A stretch of DNA of 64,000 nucleotides, taken from Avibacterium avium (GTDB taxonomy: Bacteria; Pseudomonadota; Gammaproteobacteria; Enterobacterales; Pasteurellaceae). The stretch lies in NCBI RefSeq assembly GCF_900454535.1, contig NZ_UGSP01000001.1:1299501-1363500 (forward strand). Direction: 5' to 3'. The position numbers and the translations under genes are program-made. The notes under the pieces were generated by a model that did not search any database, was not told the origin of the DNA, and was given only the letters and a program-made list of their open reading frames with translations. Positions 1-8,265 of the stretch are shown here, in pieces. The first letter of the stretch is position 1. Every line of letters begins with the position of its first letter.

Positions 1-34
1 AAAAATCACGGAAAATAGACCGCACTTATTTTCT

Positions 35-943
35 TTATTCCCCTGTATTTGGAAACATAAACGGATTTAAACCACTGCGCGCAAGGCCTTTTTCTTCCAT
101 TTCAATATCAAGATAAATGCTTGCCAGATCATCGGCAATGGCTTCCACATAAGGATCTTTTTCTTGATACATCATTTTCAGATAACTATGGCAATCGCCG
201 CAGCTTTCTGCTTTCACTGGCGCAGATTCACTGTCGATTGACCAATAATCCAATTTCCCTGTGTGATTGCAGTTGGTGCATTTGCTACGCACCACATTCC
301 ATTCACTTTCGCAAAGAGAGCAATGCACATAACGCAAACCCTGTTCTGAGCCAAAATGTACCACGCTCGCTGTTGGCGGCGCATTACATACTGGGCAAAG
401 ATGAAGGTGTTCACCGCTTTCCATTTTACTATTTTGCGGTAATTGTTGAGCAAGCTGAATCCAATAAAGGGAAAGTGCTGCCCAAATAAATAAGGCTTTG
501 TCGCTGCTGACTTCAGAAAATTGTTGCGCAAGCAATTTGTCGGCAAGTTGTTCAAGCTCGCTGTCAGAAGCTTTTTCTAAATTCTCAATAGTGGCTTGTA
601 CACTTTCATTGCCGTTATTTTTCATTTTATTGAGTAAGGTGCGCAGCAAATCTCGCCATTGGGGATCGCGCTGCCATTTTGTGATGTCAAGGGGAACGCT
701 AGTTTCCGTGCTGATTTCAATTTCTTGCGTAACAGGCTGTTCATTCAGTAGCGCAAGCTGACAATCAACAATATTGGCAGCGAAATTAAGGTAATCCGCC
801 ATTGGGTGATTTTGCGCTAAAGAACGCAGGCGTTCGGCACGGCGTTGGTAAAGATTTTTCGGGTTGGAAAATAAAAGAATCGGGTGATGAAAAGAGCTGG
901 CAGCTTGTACAATTTCATCTTTTGGTAGGATTTTTATACTCAT
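35..943 (-). CDS. fdhE: Formate dehydrogenase accessory protein FdhE
   Basis: A 302-residue cytoplasmic protein. FdhE is known to be needed for activity of respiratory formate dehydrogenases, probably by acting on the Fe-S clusters of the catalytic subunit before Tat export. The C-terminal half shows the family's zinc/iron-binding pattern: four CxxC motifs (CPVC, CSLC, CTNC, CGDC) between about residues 182 and 250. It is the last gene of the fdnGHI-fdhE run and lies about 90 bp beyond fdnI, from which it is separated by an inverted pair of uptake signals. Length and motifs match the family, so the identification is secure. Confidence 0.95.
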   Translation of the reverse strand: MSIKILPKDEIVQAASSFHHPILLFSNPKNLYQRRAERLRSLAQNHPMADYLNFAANIVDCQLALLNEQPVTQEIEISTETSVPLDITKWQRDPQWRDLLRTLLNKMKNNGNESVQATIENLEKASDSELEQLADKLLAQQFSEVSSDKALFIWAALSLYWIQLAQQLPQNSKMESGEHLHLCPVCNAPPTASVVHFGSEQGLRYVHCSLCESEWNVVRSKCTNCNHTGKLDYWSIDSESAPVKAESCGDCHSYLKMMYQEKDPYVEAIADDLASIYLDIEMEEKGLARSGLNPFMFPNTGE

Positions 944-971
944 AATTTTTCATTAACGTTCGTCAATAAAG

Positions 972-1019
972 AAAGTGCGGTGTAAATTTGCAAAATTTTG
1001 CAAAAAATCACCGCACTTT
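972..1019. repeat. Inverted pair of DNA uptake signals between fdnI and fdhE
   Basis: AAAGTGCGGTG at 972-982 faces its complement at 1009-1019, so an RNA from either strand can form an 11-bp stem. The spacer contains a smaller dyad (TTGCAAAATTTTGCAA). This is the Haemophilus-type uptake signal core. It probably also attenuates transcription between fdnI and fdhE. Confidence 0.75.
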
Positions 1020-1030
1020 GCCATTGTTAA

Positions 1031-1717
1031 TTATTTAGCGTGCTTTTCTTTCGCTTTTTCTGCGGCTTCTTTTTCAAGTTCAGGCAGAATGTCTTCACGG
1101 AACCAGCGTGGGTGATGTTTTTTCGCCCAGCGTACCGTTACCCAACCTTCAACCATTCCACGAATAGAACCTTTCACCCAGAATGCCATATACATATGTA
1201 CCATAATACCAGTAAAGAGCATAAAGGCACTAGCTGAGTGCAGCAAAATGGCAATGCGGATAACAGGAATTGGGAAATTATGGGAGAAATATTGTCGCCA
1301 CATAATAATTCCTGTTGTTAGTAGGGTAACCATTGCAAGGATTAAGGTCCAGAATAGCATTTTTTGCCCTAAATTATATTTTCCGTTGTCTGAAACGGCG
1401 TGTTCGTTGCCTTTTAAGACTTCTTTAATATTTTTTAGCCATACCCAGTCATTTTTTTCAGGAATGTTGTAAGGCCAGTAAATCAAGCAAAGATTGATAA
1501 AGGCAATAAACATTATGATTCCAGTGAATGGGTGGATAAAACGGGCAATTCTTGGGTTACCTAAGATTTCCGTTAGCCAAGCAAAATCAGGGAAGAAGAA
1601 TGCAAGCCCTGATAACCCTGTGGTGAAGAAACAGATTACAAGTAACCAGTGACTTAAACGCGCAGGCAATTTGTGGCGAACAACTCGTTGATCGTTGCTG
1701 ATCTTAACTTTACTCAT
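1031..1717 (-). CDS. fdnI: Formate dehydrogenase cytochrome b556 (gamma) subunit
   Basis: Integral membrane subunit of formate dehydrogenase-N type enzymes. It carries haem b and passes electrons from the Fe-S subunit to the quinone pool. The protein has four hydrophobic segments, histidines in the membrane helices and a charged Lys/Glu-rich C terminus. I start it at 1717 (MSKVKIS, 228 residues) because a strong ribosome site (AAAGGAGG, 1723-1730) lies just upstream; a longer reading frame from 1744 would put that site inside the gene. The start overlaps the fdnH stop by 8 bases, indicating translational coupling. The H. influenzae counterpart is sometimes called fdxI. Confidence 0.93.
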   Translation of the reverse strand: MSKVKISNDQRVVRHKLPARLSHWLLVICFFTTGLSGLAFFFPDFAWLTEILGNPRIARFIHPFTGIIMFIAFINLCLIYWPYNIPEKNDWVWLKNIKEVLKGNEHAVSDNGKYNLGQKMLFWTLILAMVTLLTTGIIMWRQYFSHNFPIPVIRIAILLHSASAFMLFTGIMVHMYMAFWVKGSIRGMVEGWVTVRWAKKHHPRWFREDILPELEKEAAEKAKEKHAK

Positions 1718-2633
1718 TTTCGCCTCCTTTATGTGCTTGTTCATCTTCTGGCACGACTTCTTCGTGTTCTTCTAGATCTTCCGTATTTGGCCCAACTGCA
1801 AGATAGTGCGCAATTTCAGAAAGCACTAAGCCTCCCATTGCCACTGCTGCAACTGGTTTCAATACGTCTTTCCATAATTTCACGGTAACGTCAATTTGTG
1901 GATCTTTCGGTAAGCCTGAGTAAAGCTCTGGCTTATCAGCGTGATGCAACACATACATAACGTGTGTACCACCCACACCTTCTGGATCATAAAGCCCAGC
2001 ATTTTCATAACCGCGGGATTTCAAATCAGCAATACGGGTTTCTGCATAATGTTTCATTTCTTCTTTTGTACCGAAATGAATTGCGCCTGTTGGACAGGTT
2101 TTCACACAAGCTGGTTCTTGACCCACGGTAACGCGATCAACACAAAGCGTACATTTGTACACACGGTTATCTTCAGGGTTCATTCTTGGAATGTTGAATG
2201 GACAACCTGCGATACAGTAACCACAACCGATACATTTGTCTGATTGGAAATCAACGATGCCGTTTGCATATTGAATAATCGCACCCGGTGATGGGCAAGA
2301 TTTTAAACAGCCCGGTTCACTACAGTGCATACAGCCATCTTTACGGATCAGCCATTCTAGACGGTCATTTTCTTCAACTTCATTGAATTTCATCACCGTC
2401 CAAGCTTTGGCATTGAGATCAATCGGGTTATCGTATGAGCCGATACATTTTTCCGGCTCGGCACGAATATCATTCCATTCTGAACAAGCCACTTGGCAGG
2501 CTTTACAGCCGATACAAGTGGTAACGTCAATCAGTTTTGCCACTTCAAGCTGATGATCTCGCGCTTGCGGTGGTGGTGTTAATCCCGATGTTGCAGAGGC
2601 TTTAATAATATCTTGCGATTGAATAGTTCCCAT
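1710..2633 (-). CDS. fdnH: Formate dehydrogenase iron-sulfur (beta) subunit
   Basis: A 307-residue electron-transfer subunit holding four [4Fe-4S] clusters between the FdnG catalytic subunit and cytochrome FdnI. Ferredoxin-type cysteine groups are visible in order: [31 protein letters not shown] and CTLCVDR with CVKTC. A single membrane-anchoring helix lies near the C terminus (around [20 protein letters not shown]), as in E. coli FdnH, followed by an acidic tail. The start at 2633 (MGTIQSQD) sits one base beyond the fdnG stop; the alternative start at 2654 would lie inside fdnG. Also named fdxH in Haemophilus. Confidence 0.95.
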   Translation of the reverse strand: MGTIQSQDIIKASATSGLTPPPQARDHQLEVAKLIDVTTCIGCKACQVACSEWNDIRAEPEKCIGSYDNPIDLNAKAWTVMKFNEVEENDRLEWLIRKDGCMHCSEPGCLKSCPSPGAIIQYANGIVDFQSDKCIGCGYCIAGCPFNIPRMNPEDNRVYKCTLCVDRVTVGQEPACVKTCPTGAIHFGTKEEMKHYAETRIADLKSRGYENAGLYDPEGVGGTHVMYVLHHADKPELYSGLPKDPQIDVTVKLWKDVLKPVAAVAMGGLVLSEIAHYLAVGPNTEDLEEHEEVVPEDEQAHKGGENE

Positions 2634-2634
2634 A

Positions 2635-5600
2635 TTATGCCCCCACTTTCTCAATATTTACCAACATACATTTTGATTCCGGTGTTTGTGTATTTGCATC
2701 ACCTGCACGAATGGTGAGGTTATTGGCAAAGAAACCTTGTTTACCAATACCGCCAAAGCCCCAGTGAATTGGGATACCTACGGTATGCACGGCTTTGCCA
2801 TCGGCAGTGAGTGGGCGGATACGTTTGGTTACCACAGCTACGGCTTTAATATAACCACGTTTTGAGGTAACTTTGACATAATCACCATTATTGATGCCTT
2901 TCTCTTTTGCAAGTGCTTCGCCAATTTCAACAAATTGTTCTGGCTGGGCAATTACATTGAGTAACACATTTTTCGTCCAGAAGTGGAAATGTTCTGTTAG
3001 ACGATAGGTTGTACCCACATAAGGGAATTCTTCCGAAGTGCCAATGTCTGCTTTATCGCTTTCCAAAATACGCGCCACAGGGTTGGATACGACATTTGGA
3101 TGCAGTGGGTTTGTGCCAATTGGTGTTTCAATTGGTTCGTAATGTTCTGGGAACGGGCCGTCAGCCATACGTTCACGCACAAATAAACCACTTACCCCTT
3201 CAGGTTGCATAATAAATGGTAGGGTAGGACTATTTGGCGGCGCTGTACCGAAGTCTGCCACGTCCACATAGTTCCAGTTTTTGCCATTCCATTTGATCAA
3301 CTGGCGTTTTGGATTCCAAGGTTTACCAGATAAATCCGCACTTGCACGGTTGTAAATAATACGGCGGTTCATCGGCCACGCAAAGCCCCAACCTAAGGTG
3401 TTACCTAAGTTAGACGGATCTGCGTTATCGCGATTCGCCATTTGGTTACCTTTTTGTGTCCATTGACCAGTATAAATCCAGCACGCACCAGATGTGCTAC
3501 CATCAGCACGCATTTGTGCGAAACTTGAAAGTAGCTCACCTTTTTTCAAGATCACGTTGCCGTTGGCATCAAGGAGATCTTGTAAGGCATAGCCGTTCAT
3601 TTCTTTCGCCACTTCTTCTGCTTTTGGCTCGAGCGGATTATCATAGTTCCAGCTCATCGCTTCAAGGCTATCCAGTGATACGCCACCTTCTTTGTGATAA
3701 AGCTCGATTAATGCAGCTCTTAATTCAGAAAGAATTTCACCATCGCTTTTCGCTTCAAATGGGGCATCAACAGCTTTCCAGTGCCATTGTAACCAACGAC
3801 CAGAGTTAGCGATTGAACCGTGTTCTTCCACGAAACAAGTGGTTGGTAAGCGGAATACTTCGGTTTGAATTTCTTCTGTTTTCACATCATTAAATTCACC
3901 GTAGTTTTTCCAGAATTCCGAGGTATCCGTAATTAACGGATCCATAATCACCAAGTATTTCAAATTACTTAAGGCTTTGATGATTTTGCCTGAATTTGGA
4001 TAAGAGGCAACAGGGTTCATTCCTTGGCAGAAATAACCATTTACGCGACCTTGATACATTTCATCAATGTAGCGCATTTGATCCATACCGCCTTTCGGCA
4101 ATTTCGGTAAATAATGGTAGCCGAATTCATTTTCAGCAGTAGCTTTTTCACCAAAGAAGGTTTTCAGCATACTTACCATAAATTTCGGCGTATTTTGCCA
4201 GTAGTTCACCTGATCTTTCATCATTGTTTTTGGCGTAATACGGTTTAGGAAGTTTTCTAAACTGGTATCCGCTTCGGTTGGCAATGGAATATAGCCAGGC
4301 AACATATGTGGGAATAAACCTAAATCCGTAATCCCTTGTACATTTGAGTGTCCACGCAACGCATTCACACCACCGCCAGAAACCCCGATATTACCGAGTA
4401 ATAGCTGGATCATCGCCATCGTACGAATATTTTGTGAACCCACAGTATGTTGAGTCCAACCTAATGCGTACATAAAGGTTGCAGCTTTATCAGGTGCAGA
4501 GGTTTTGGCAATTTCTTCACAGAATTGTAAGAAACTTTTTTGTGGTGTACCCGTGATACGTTCTACCATTTCAGGGGTATAACGAGAAACGTGATCTTTT
4601 AACAGATTAATCACGCAACGAGGGTGTTGTAAGGTTAGATCACGAATAGGCTGACCTTCCGCATCAAACTGATAACGCCAAGTTGAACGATCATATTTGC
4701 GAGTTTCAGGATCATAGCCTGAGAACAAGCCATCTTCAAACTTGAAGTTCTCATCAACGAGGAATGCCGCATTCGTATAATGTCTAACATATTCGTGTTG
4801 GATTTGATCTTTTTCTAATAAATAACGAATAACGCCAGATAAAAATGCAATATCTGTCCCAGAACGTAATGGCATATAAATATCTGCAACTGAAGCTGTA
4901 CGGTTAAAGCGTGGATCAACCACCATTAACTTCGCACCATTTTGTTTTTTCGCTTCAATCGCCCAACGGAACCCAACAGGGTGAGCTTCCGCAGCGTTAC
5001 CGCCCATTACGATTACTAAATCAGAGTTTTTAATATCAACCCAGTGGTTGGTCATCGCACCGCGACCAAATGATGGAGCAAGACTTGCTACCGTTGGTCC
5101 GTGTCAGATACTCGCTTGGTTGTCGGTATAAATCATACCGAGTGAGCGCACAAATTTTTGCGTTAAGATACCGGTTTCATTACTACAAGCAGAGCCTGCT
5201 AAGAAACCTGATGTCATCCAACGATTAACAGGCGTGCCATTTTCATTGTTTAACACAAAGTTGGCATCACGGTCTGCTTTCATATGTTTTGCGATACGCT
5301 CAATGGCTTCTTCCCAAGAAATACGTTTCCATTCTGTTGAACCTGGCTCACGCACTTCAGGATATTTCACACGGCGTGGGCTATTTACATAATCTAATGC
5401 CCCTGCCCCTTTCGGACAAAGCGCCCCACGGCTTACTGGATGATCGGGGTCCCCTTCAATGTGATAAAGTTTACCCACGCTATTTTTTGCGCCATCACCT
5501 AAGCTGTATAACAACATACCACAGCCTACGGCACAATAGGTGCAGGTATTACGGGTTTCTTTACCGCGTAATAACTTGTATTCGCGAGGAGCTGCTAAAG

Positions 5601-5691
5601 CTGTTGCTGGAGCAAAGCCCAACATCGCCGCAGACGTCCCTGCCATACCACCTGCACAGATCTTAAAGAATTTTCTTCTTGTGACCTGCAT
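2635..5691 (-). CDS. fdnG: Selenocysteine-containing formate dehydrogenase catalytic (alpha) subunit
   Basis: Molybdopterin enzyme oxidising formate to CO2 in the periplasm. The gene is read through an in-frame UGA at 5104-5106 that encodes selenocysteine 196, giving 1018 residues, close to E. coli FdnG. Reasons: the reading frame continues without a break, the codon falls at the active site just before [10 protein letters not shown], and a SECIS-like hairpin follows immediately. The N terminus carries a Tat signal (TRRKFFK, residues 4-10) and one [4Fe-4S] cluster (Cys50, 53, 57, 92). The start at 5691 is preceded by AAGGAG. It heads fdnGHI-fdhE. Automatic gene callers would split it into two genes of about 822 and 195 residues. 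The selA/selB/selC machinery is not in this window. Confidence 0.96.
5075..5106 (-). promoter_or_regulatory. UGA selenocysteine codon and SECIS hairpin in fdnG
   Basis: On the minus strand the UGA (5104-5106) is followed after 11 bases by GGTAGCAAGTCTTGCTCC (5092-5075). This folds as a stem with a bulged U after the first two G-C pairs and an apical loop containing G-U. These are the features SelB recognises in the E. coli fdhF and fdnG mRNAs. The sequence just after the UGA (CACGGACCAACGGT) also resembles the E. coli elements. Function is inferred from this resemblance. Confidence 0.88.
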
Positions 5692-5761
5692 AGAGATACT
5701 CCTTAACCAACAAAATTGTTGTGTTATTGTGTAGTAGTAGAATTTTTCGATATTCGTTTGG

Positions 5762-5847
5762 GTACTGAATTTGCTTAAATTTATATTTTGTACATCAATG
5801 AAATTCAGTACTGTATAGTTTATTGCAAATTGTATTACAATTAGCAA
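5762..5847. promoter_or_regulatory. Divergent fdnG/fdhD control region with two dyads
   Basis: The 210-bp gap between the divergent fdnG and fdhD starts holds two inverted repeats. The first pairs GTACTGAATTT (5762-5772) with its exact complement at 5801-5811. The second is a near-perfect 25-bp palindrome centred on 5835 (TTGCAAATTGTA facing TACAATTAGCAA, one mismatch). They are candidate operators or 5'-leader structures. I see no good FNR site (TTGATnnnnATCAA). Confidence 0.5.
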
Positions 5848-5901
5848 AATACATACAATGCTAAGGATACGCCTTTTTACGGGCAAAATCCATAAATAAT
5901 C

Positions 5902-6753
5902 TTGATTAAGAAGGGGAAAGGCTTGAGCTGGATCACAAAATCGCCAATTATTTTTTTCAAAAAATTAACAAATAGCCAACAAAAGGGAAACGATTTTTTG
6001 CTCGAAGAACGAGAAGATAATCTCGCCGTAGAAAACCCCGTAGCCCTAGTTTATAACGGCATTAGCCACACCGTAATGATGTGTTCGCCACAAGATTTGG
6101 AAGATTTTGCCCTTGGTTTTTCTTTAACCGAAGGCATTATTGAAAAGCCTGCGGACATTTATGGTATTGATGTAGAAGAAACCTGTAATGGCATTGAAGT
6201 GCAGATAGAAATTGCCACACGTTGTTTTGTCGCACTCAAAGAACGCCGCCGCACTTTAGCAGGAAGAACAGGCTGCGGCATTTGTGGCACAGAACAGCTT
6301 GATCAAATCCACAAAAACTTGCCCATTTTGCACCGCACTTATGTTTTGGATATTTCTCTTCTTGACGATTGCCCGAAAAAATTACATTCAGCCCAACAGC
6401 TTGGACAACAAACAGGCTCAACTCACGCCGCCGCCTTTTTTGATTTGCAAGGAAACTTGATTGCTATCCGAGAAGATGTAGGCCGCCACGTTGCCTTGGA
6501 TAAACTCTTAGGCTGGTACGCCAAACAACCGAAGCAACAAGGCTTTGTGCTAATTTCTAGCCGAGCGAGCTATGAAATGGTACAGAAAGTCGTAAGCACT
6601 GGCATTGAATGTCTAGTCGCCATCTCCGCTGCGACCGCCCTTGCAGTGCAACAAGCCAAACAAAGCCAACTTACCTTAATTGGCTTCGCTAGAGAGGGCA
6701 GAGCAACGGTTTACACTGGAAAAGAGCGGTTGAATTTTGCTAAGGATTTGTAG
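5902..6753 (+). CDS. fdhD: Formate dehydrogenase sulfurtransferase FdhD
   Basis: FdhD moves sulfur from IscS to the molybdenum cofactor, a step needed before formate dehydrogenase becomes active. The conserved CxxC loop is present ([12 protein letters not shown]), as are the family blocks [20 protein letters not shown] and [11 protein letters not shown]. The protein has 283 residues if read from the TTG at 5902, close to the usual 277. No ATG is available upstream of the conserved core. A second TTG at 5923 has a better ribosome site (AAGGGGAAAGG just upstream), so the true start may be seven codons later. It is transcribed away from fdnG. Confidence 0.93.
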   Translation: MIKKGKGLSWITKSPIIFFKKLTNSQQKGNDFLLEEREDNLAVENPVALVYNGISHTVMMCSPQDLEDFALGFSLTEGIIEKPADIYGIDVEETCNGIEVQIEIATRCFVALKERRRTLAGRTGCGICGTEQLDQIHKNLPILHRTYVLDISLLDDCPKKLHSAQQLGQQTGSTHAAAFFDLQGNLIAIREDVGRHVALDKLLGWYAKQPKQQGFVLISSRASYEMVQKVVSTGIECLVAISAATALAVQQAKQSQLTLIGFAREGRATVYTGKERLNFAKDL

Positions 6754-6789
6754 TTACCCATCAATTATTTTCCATTATAAGGAGGAATT

Positions 6790-7146
6790 ATGTTGAAATT
6801 GATTTTGTTTATGTTTTCTCCATTTATAGCTATTTATGTATGGTTTGTATTTGACGCAATAGGCTGGGTAAATGTTGGCATCGCATTTTCTTTGGCGATT
6901 GCTTTTGGCCTGATTAGCATAATTAGAGAGAATAAAACAAAAACGCTTAGTGCAGAAGAACAGCGTTATAATGAATATATCGAGAGCCTAAATAAAGAAA
7001 TTCAGCGCCCGATTATTCAAGCCCGTTTAGCTAAGTTAGAAAATAAAGCAAATGAAGTTGAAAATGTAATTAAAGGAAAAGCAACCTTTACCGATAAAGA
7101 TGGTAATAGTAAAGATTTAGACATAAACATTCATATAAAAATGTAA
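6790..7146 (+). CDS. Small membrane protein of unknown function
   Basis: A 118-residue protein with a good ribosome site (AAGGAGG, 6779-6785). The first 50 residues form two hydrophobic segments (about 4-22 and 26-46). The rest is charged and probably helical (KLENKANEVENVIKGK), ending in a short polar stretch rich in Asp/Lys. I do not recognise a family. It lies between fdhD and an integrase relic next to tRNA-Leu, so it may be cargo left by a mobile element; that is inference from position only. Confidence 0.6.
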   Translation: MLKLILFMFSPFIAIYVWFVFDAIGWVNVGIAFSLAIAFGLISIIRENKTKTLSAEEQRYNEYIESLNKEIQRPIIQARLAKLENKANEVENVIKGKATFTDKDGNSKDLDINIHIKM

Positions 7147-7167
7147 TAGCTAATAAAATCTAATTAG

Positions 7168-7407
7168 ATAAATCTATGTATTGCCATTGATGTCGAATGG
7201 TGGGACATAGAGGGCAGTAATGGGATTTTTTATTCTGTTGTTGGTTTAAAAAATGATGAAATATTTACAGTGATAATACTACACCGAAAGAGGGTGATGA
7301 ATTATGTCTTAGCTAGATCAATGACAAGGAAAAGTGTTGGAAAGCAAATATCAATAGTAGAATCTTATCAGGTTGCTGTTTCAGATAATGATCCGAATAA
7401 AGTATAG
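7168..7407 (+). pseudogene. Open coding fragment without a start codon
   Basis: One frame stays open for 79 codons after an in-frame stop at 7165-7167. It gives a protein-like sequence (AIDVEWWDIEGSNGIFYSVV, later SYQVAVSDNDPNKV) ending at TAG 7405-7407. There is no ATG and no ribosome site at its beginning, so it looks like the 3' end of a gene that lost its front. Its end abuts the point where the integrase relic on the other strand loses its resemblance to integrases. No family recognised. Confidence 0.35.
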
Positions 7408-7472
7408 GGCTTGTTTTGTGGTTTTGCCCGCTCAATTTCTGTATTAGTTAAAGGCTTGATAATACGCGCCAT
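7368..7472 (-). pseudogene. Truncated tyrosine-integrase N terminus
   Basis: A 34-codon frame begins at ATG 7472, with GGAG nine bases upstream, and starts MARIIKPLTNTEIERAKP. This is the hallmark opening of P4-type phage and island integrases (KPLTxTEIxxAKPxxKxYxL). The resemblance stops after KPYTLF; the last eight codons run into unrelated DNA. It reads away from the tRNA-Leu 3' end, exactly where such an integrase is expected at an attachment site. It is the remnant of an excised or degraded integrative element. Confidence 0.75.
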
Positions 7473-7491
7473 ATCTAGTATCTCCGTAATT

Positions 7492-7555
7492 TTAGTAACT
7501 ATGAAAGAGCGATTAGTAACTATATTCCGCTCGTGGTTACTATTATAGTTACTAA
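7492..7555. repeat. Three perfect 11-bp TTAGTAACTAT repeats ahead of the integrase relic
   Basis: TTAGTAACTAT occurs at 7492-7502 and 7513-7523, and in reverse orientation at 7545-7555. A partial reverse copy (GTTACTA) lies at 7536-7542. The cluster sits between the integrase start and the tRNA. It resembles either arm-type recombinase sites or operators for the integrase promoter. Confidence 0.7.
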
Positions 7556-7632
7556 AAACTGCGATTTAAGTCAATTGACTACGATTAGTTTCGATAGGTA
7601 AAACAAGCTAAATCCTTGAAATTACAGGCATT

Positions 7633-7664
7633 AAAAAAGCCTTTCGAGCGGTTACGAAAGGCTT
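7633..7664 (-). terminator. Terminator of the secG/tRNA-Leu transcript
   Basis: A 10-bp perfect stem (AAGCCTTTCG / CGAAAGGCTT) with an 8-base loop is followed on the minus strand by six T. It lies 12 bases past the tRNA 3' end and would end transcription coming from secG and the tRNA. Confidence 0.85.
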
Positions 7665-7676
7665 AGTTAAGTGTTT

Positions 7677-7762
7677 TGGTGCTCTGAGCGAGACTTGAAC
7701 TCGCACGTCCTATGGACACTACCCCCTCAAGATAGCGTGTCTACCAATTCCACCATCAGAGC
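7677..7762 (-). tRNA. tRNA-Leu (anticodon GAG)
   Basis: An 86-base class II tRNA with encoded CCA. The acceptor stem GCTCTGA pairs with TCAGAGC, the D-loop is TGGAATTGGTAGACACG, the anticodon loop is CTTGAGG with anticodon GAG, a long variable arm is present (TGTCC ATA GGACG), and the T-loop is GTTCAAGTC. It lies directly downstream of secG, as in H. influenzae. Its 3' end borders the integrase relic, consistent with use as an attachment site; ICEHin1056-family elements of Haemophilus are known to use a tRNA-Leu. Confidence 0.97.
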
Positions 7763-7777
7763 AAAATTCGGTTTAAA

Positions 7778-8116
7778 TTATTGTGGGATATCTGAGTTTT
7801 GTTTTTCTTCTACTTTTGGTTGCTGTTCTTGAATTTTTTCAGCAACTTGTGAAAGATTATCAAATTTCCCTGTTTCAACGTTATTTCTGTGAGAATTAAT
7901 ATTCGCAATAGCAATACTTACAACGAAGAAAACAATCGCTAAAATAGCGGTGGTTTTAGTTAAAAAATTACCTGCACCACTTGCACCAAATACTGTACCC
8001 GATGCACCGCCACCGAATGATGCGCCTGCATTTGCACCTTTACCTTGTTGGATTAAAATGAAACCAATAAGGACAACGGAAACCACTAAGTAGATAATTA
8101 ACAGTGCTTGATACAT
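7778..8116 (-). CDS. secG: Protein-export membrane protein SecG
   Basis: Auxiliary subunit of the SecYEG translocon, 112 residues. Two membrane helices (about 2-22 and 55-75) flank the conserved loop QQGKGANAGASFGGGASGTV, which is diagnostic for SecG. The C terminus is a polar Gln/Glu/Lys-rich tail, as in other gamma-proteobacteria. It is probably co-transcribed with the tRNA-Leu that begins 15 bases downstream. Confidence 0.97.
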   Translation of the reverse strand: MYQALLIIYLVVSVVLIGFILIQQGKGANAGASFGGGASGTVFGASGAGNFLTKTTAILAIVFFVVSIAIANINSHRNNVETGKFDNLSQVAEKIQEQQPKVEEKQNSDIPQ

Positions 8117-8190
8117 TATTTCTTCTCTTGTTCTTGAATAGCAAATTTAACGCGCGAATATTAGCGAATATTACAAGGACACGCAAGGGA

Positions 8191-8252
8191 TTTTCAGCAA
8201 AAAATGGTTAGTTGTTTTAATTGTAAGCAAATTTTTCTGTTTTGCTGAAAAG
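8191..8252. repeat. Inverted repeat in the secG-topB gap
   Basis: TTTTCAGCAAAA (8191-8202) is repeated in inverse orientation as TTTTGCTGAAAA (8241-8252) between the secG start and the topB stop. It could help end topB transcription. No T-run follows, so this is tentative. Confidence 0.35.
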
Positions 8253-8265
8253 TGCAGCAAAAAAT

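Noticed and set aside
5104-5106. In-frame stop splitting the formate dehydrogenase into two genes
   Set aside because: The codon is UGA at the known selenocysteine position and is followed by a SECIS hairpin; the downstream frame is fully conserved.
5692-5901. FNR or NarP site controlling fdnG
   Set aside because: Searched by eye for TTGATnnnnATCAA and paired NarP heptamers; no convincing match seen.
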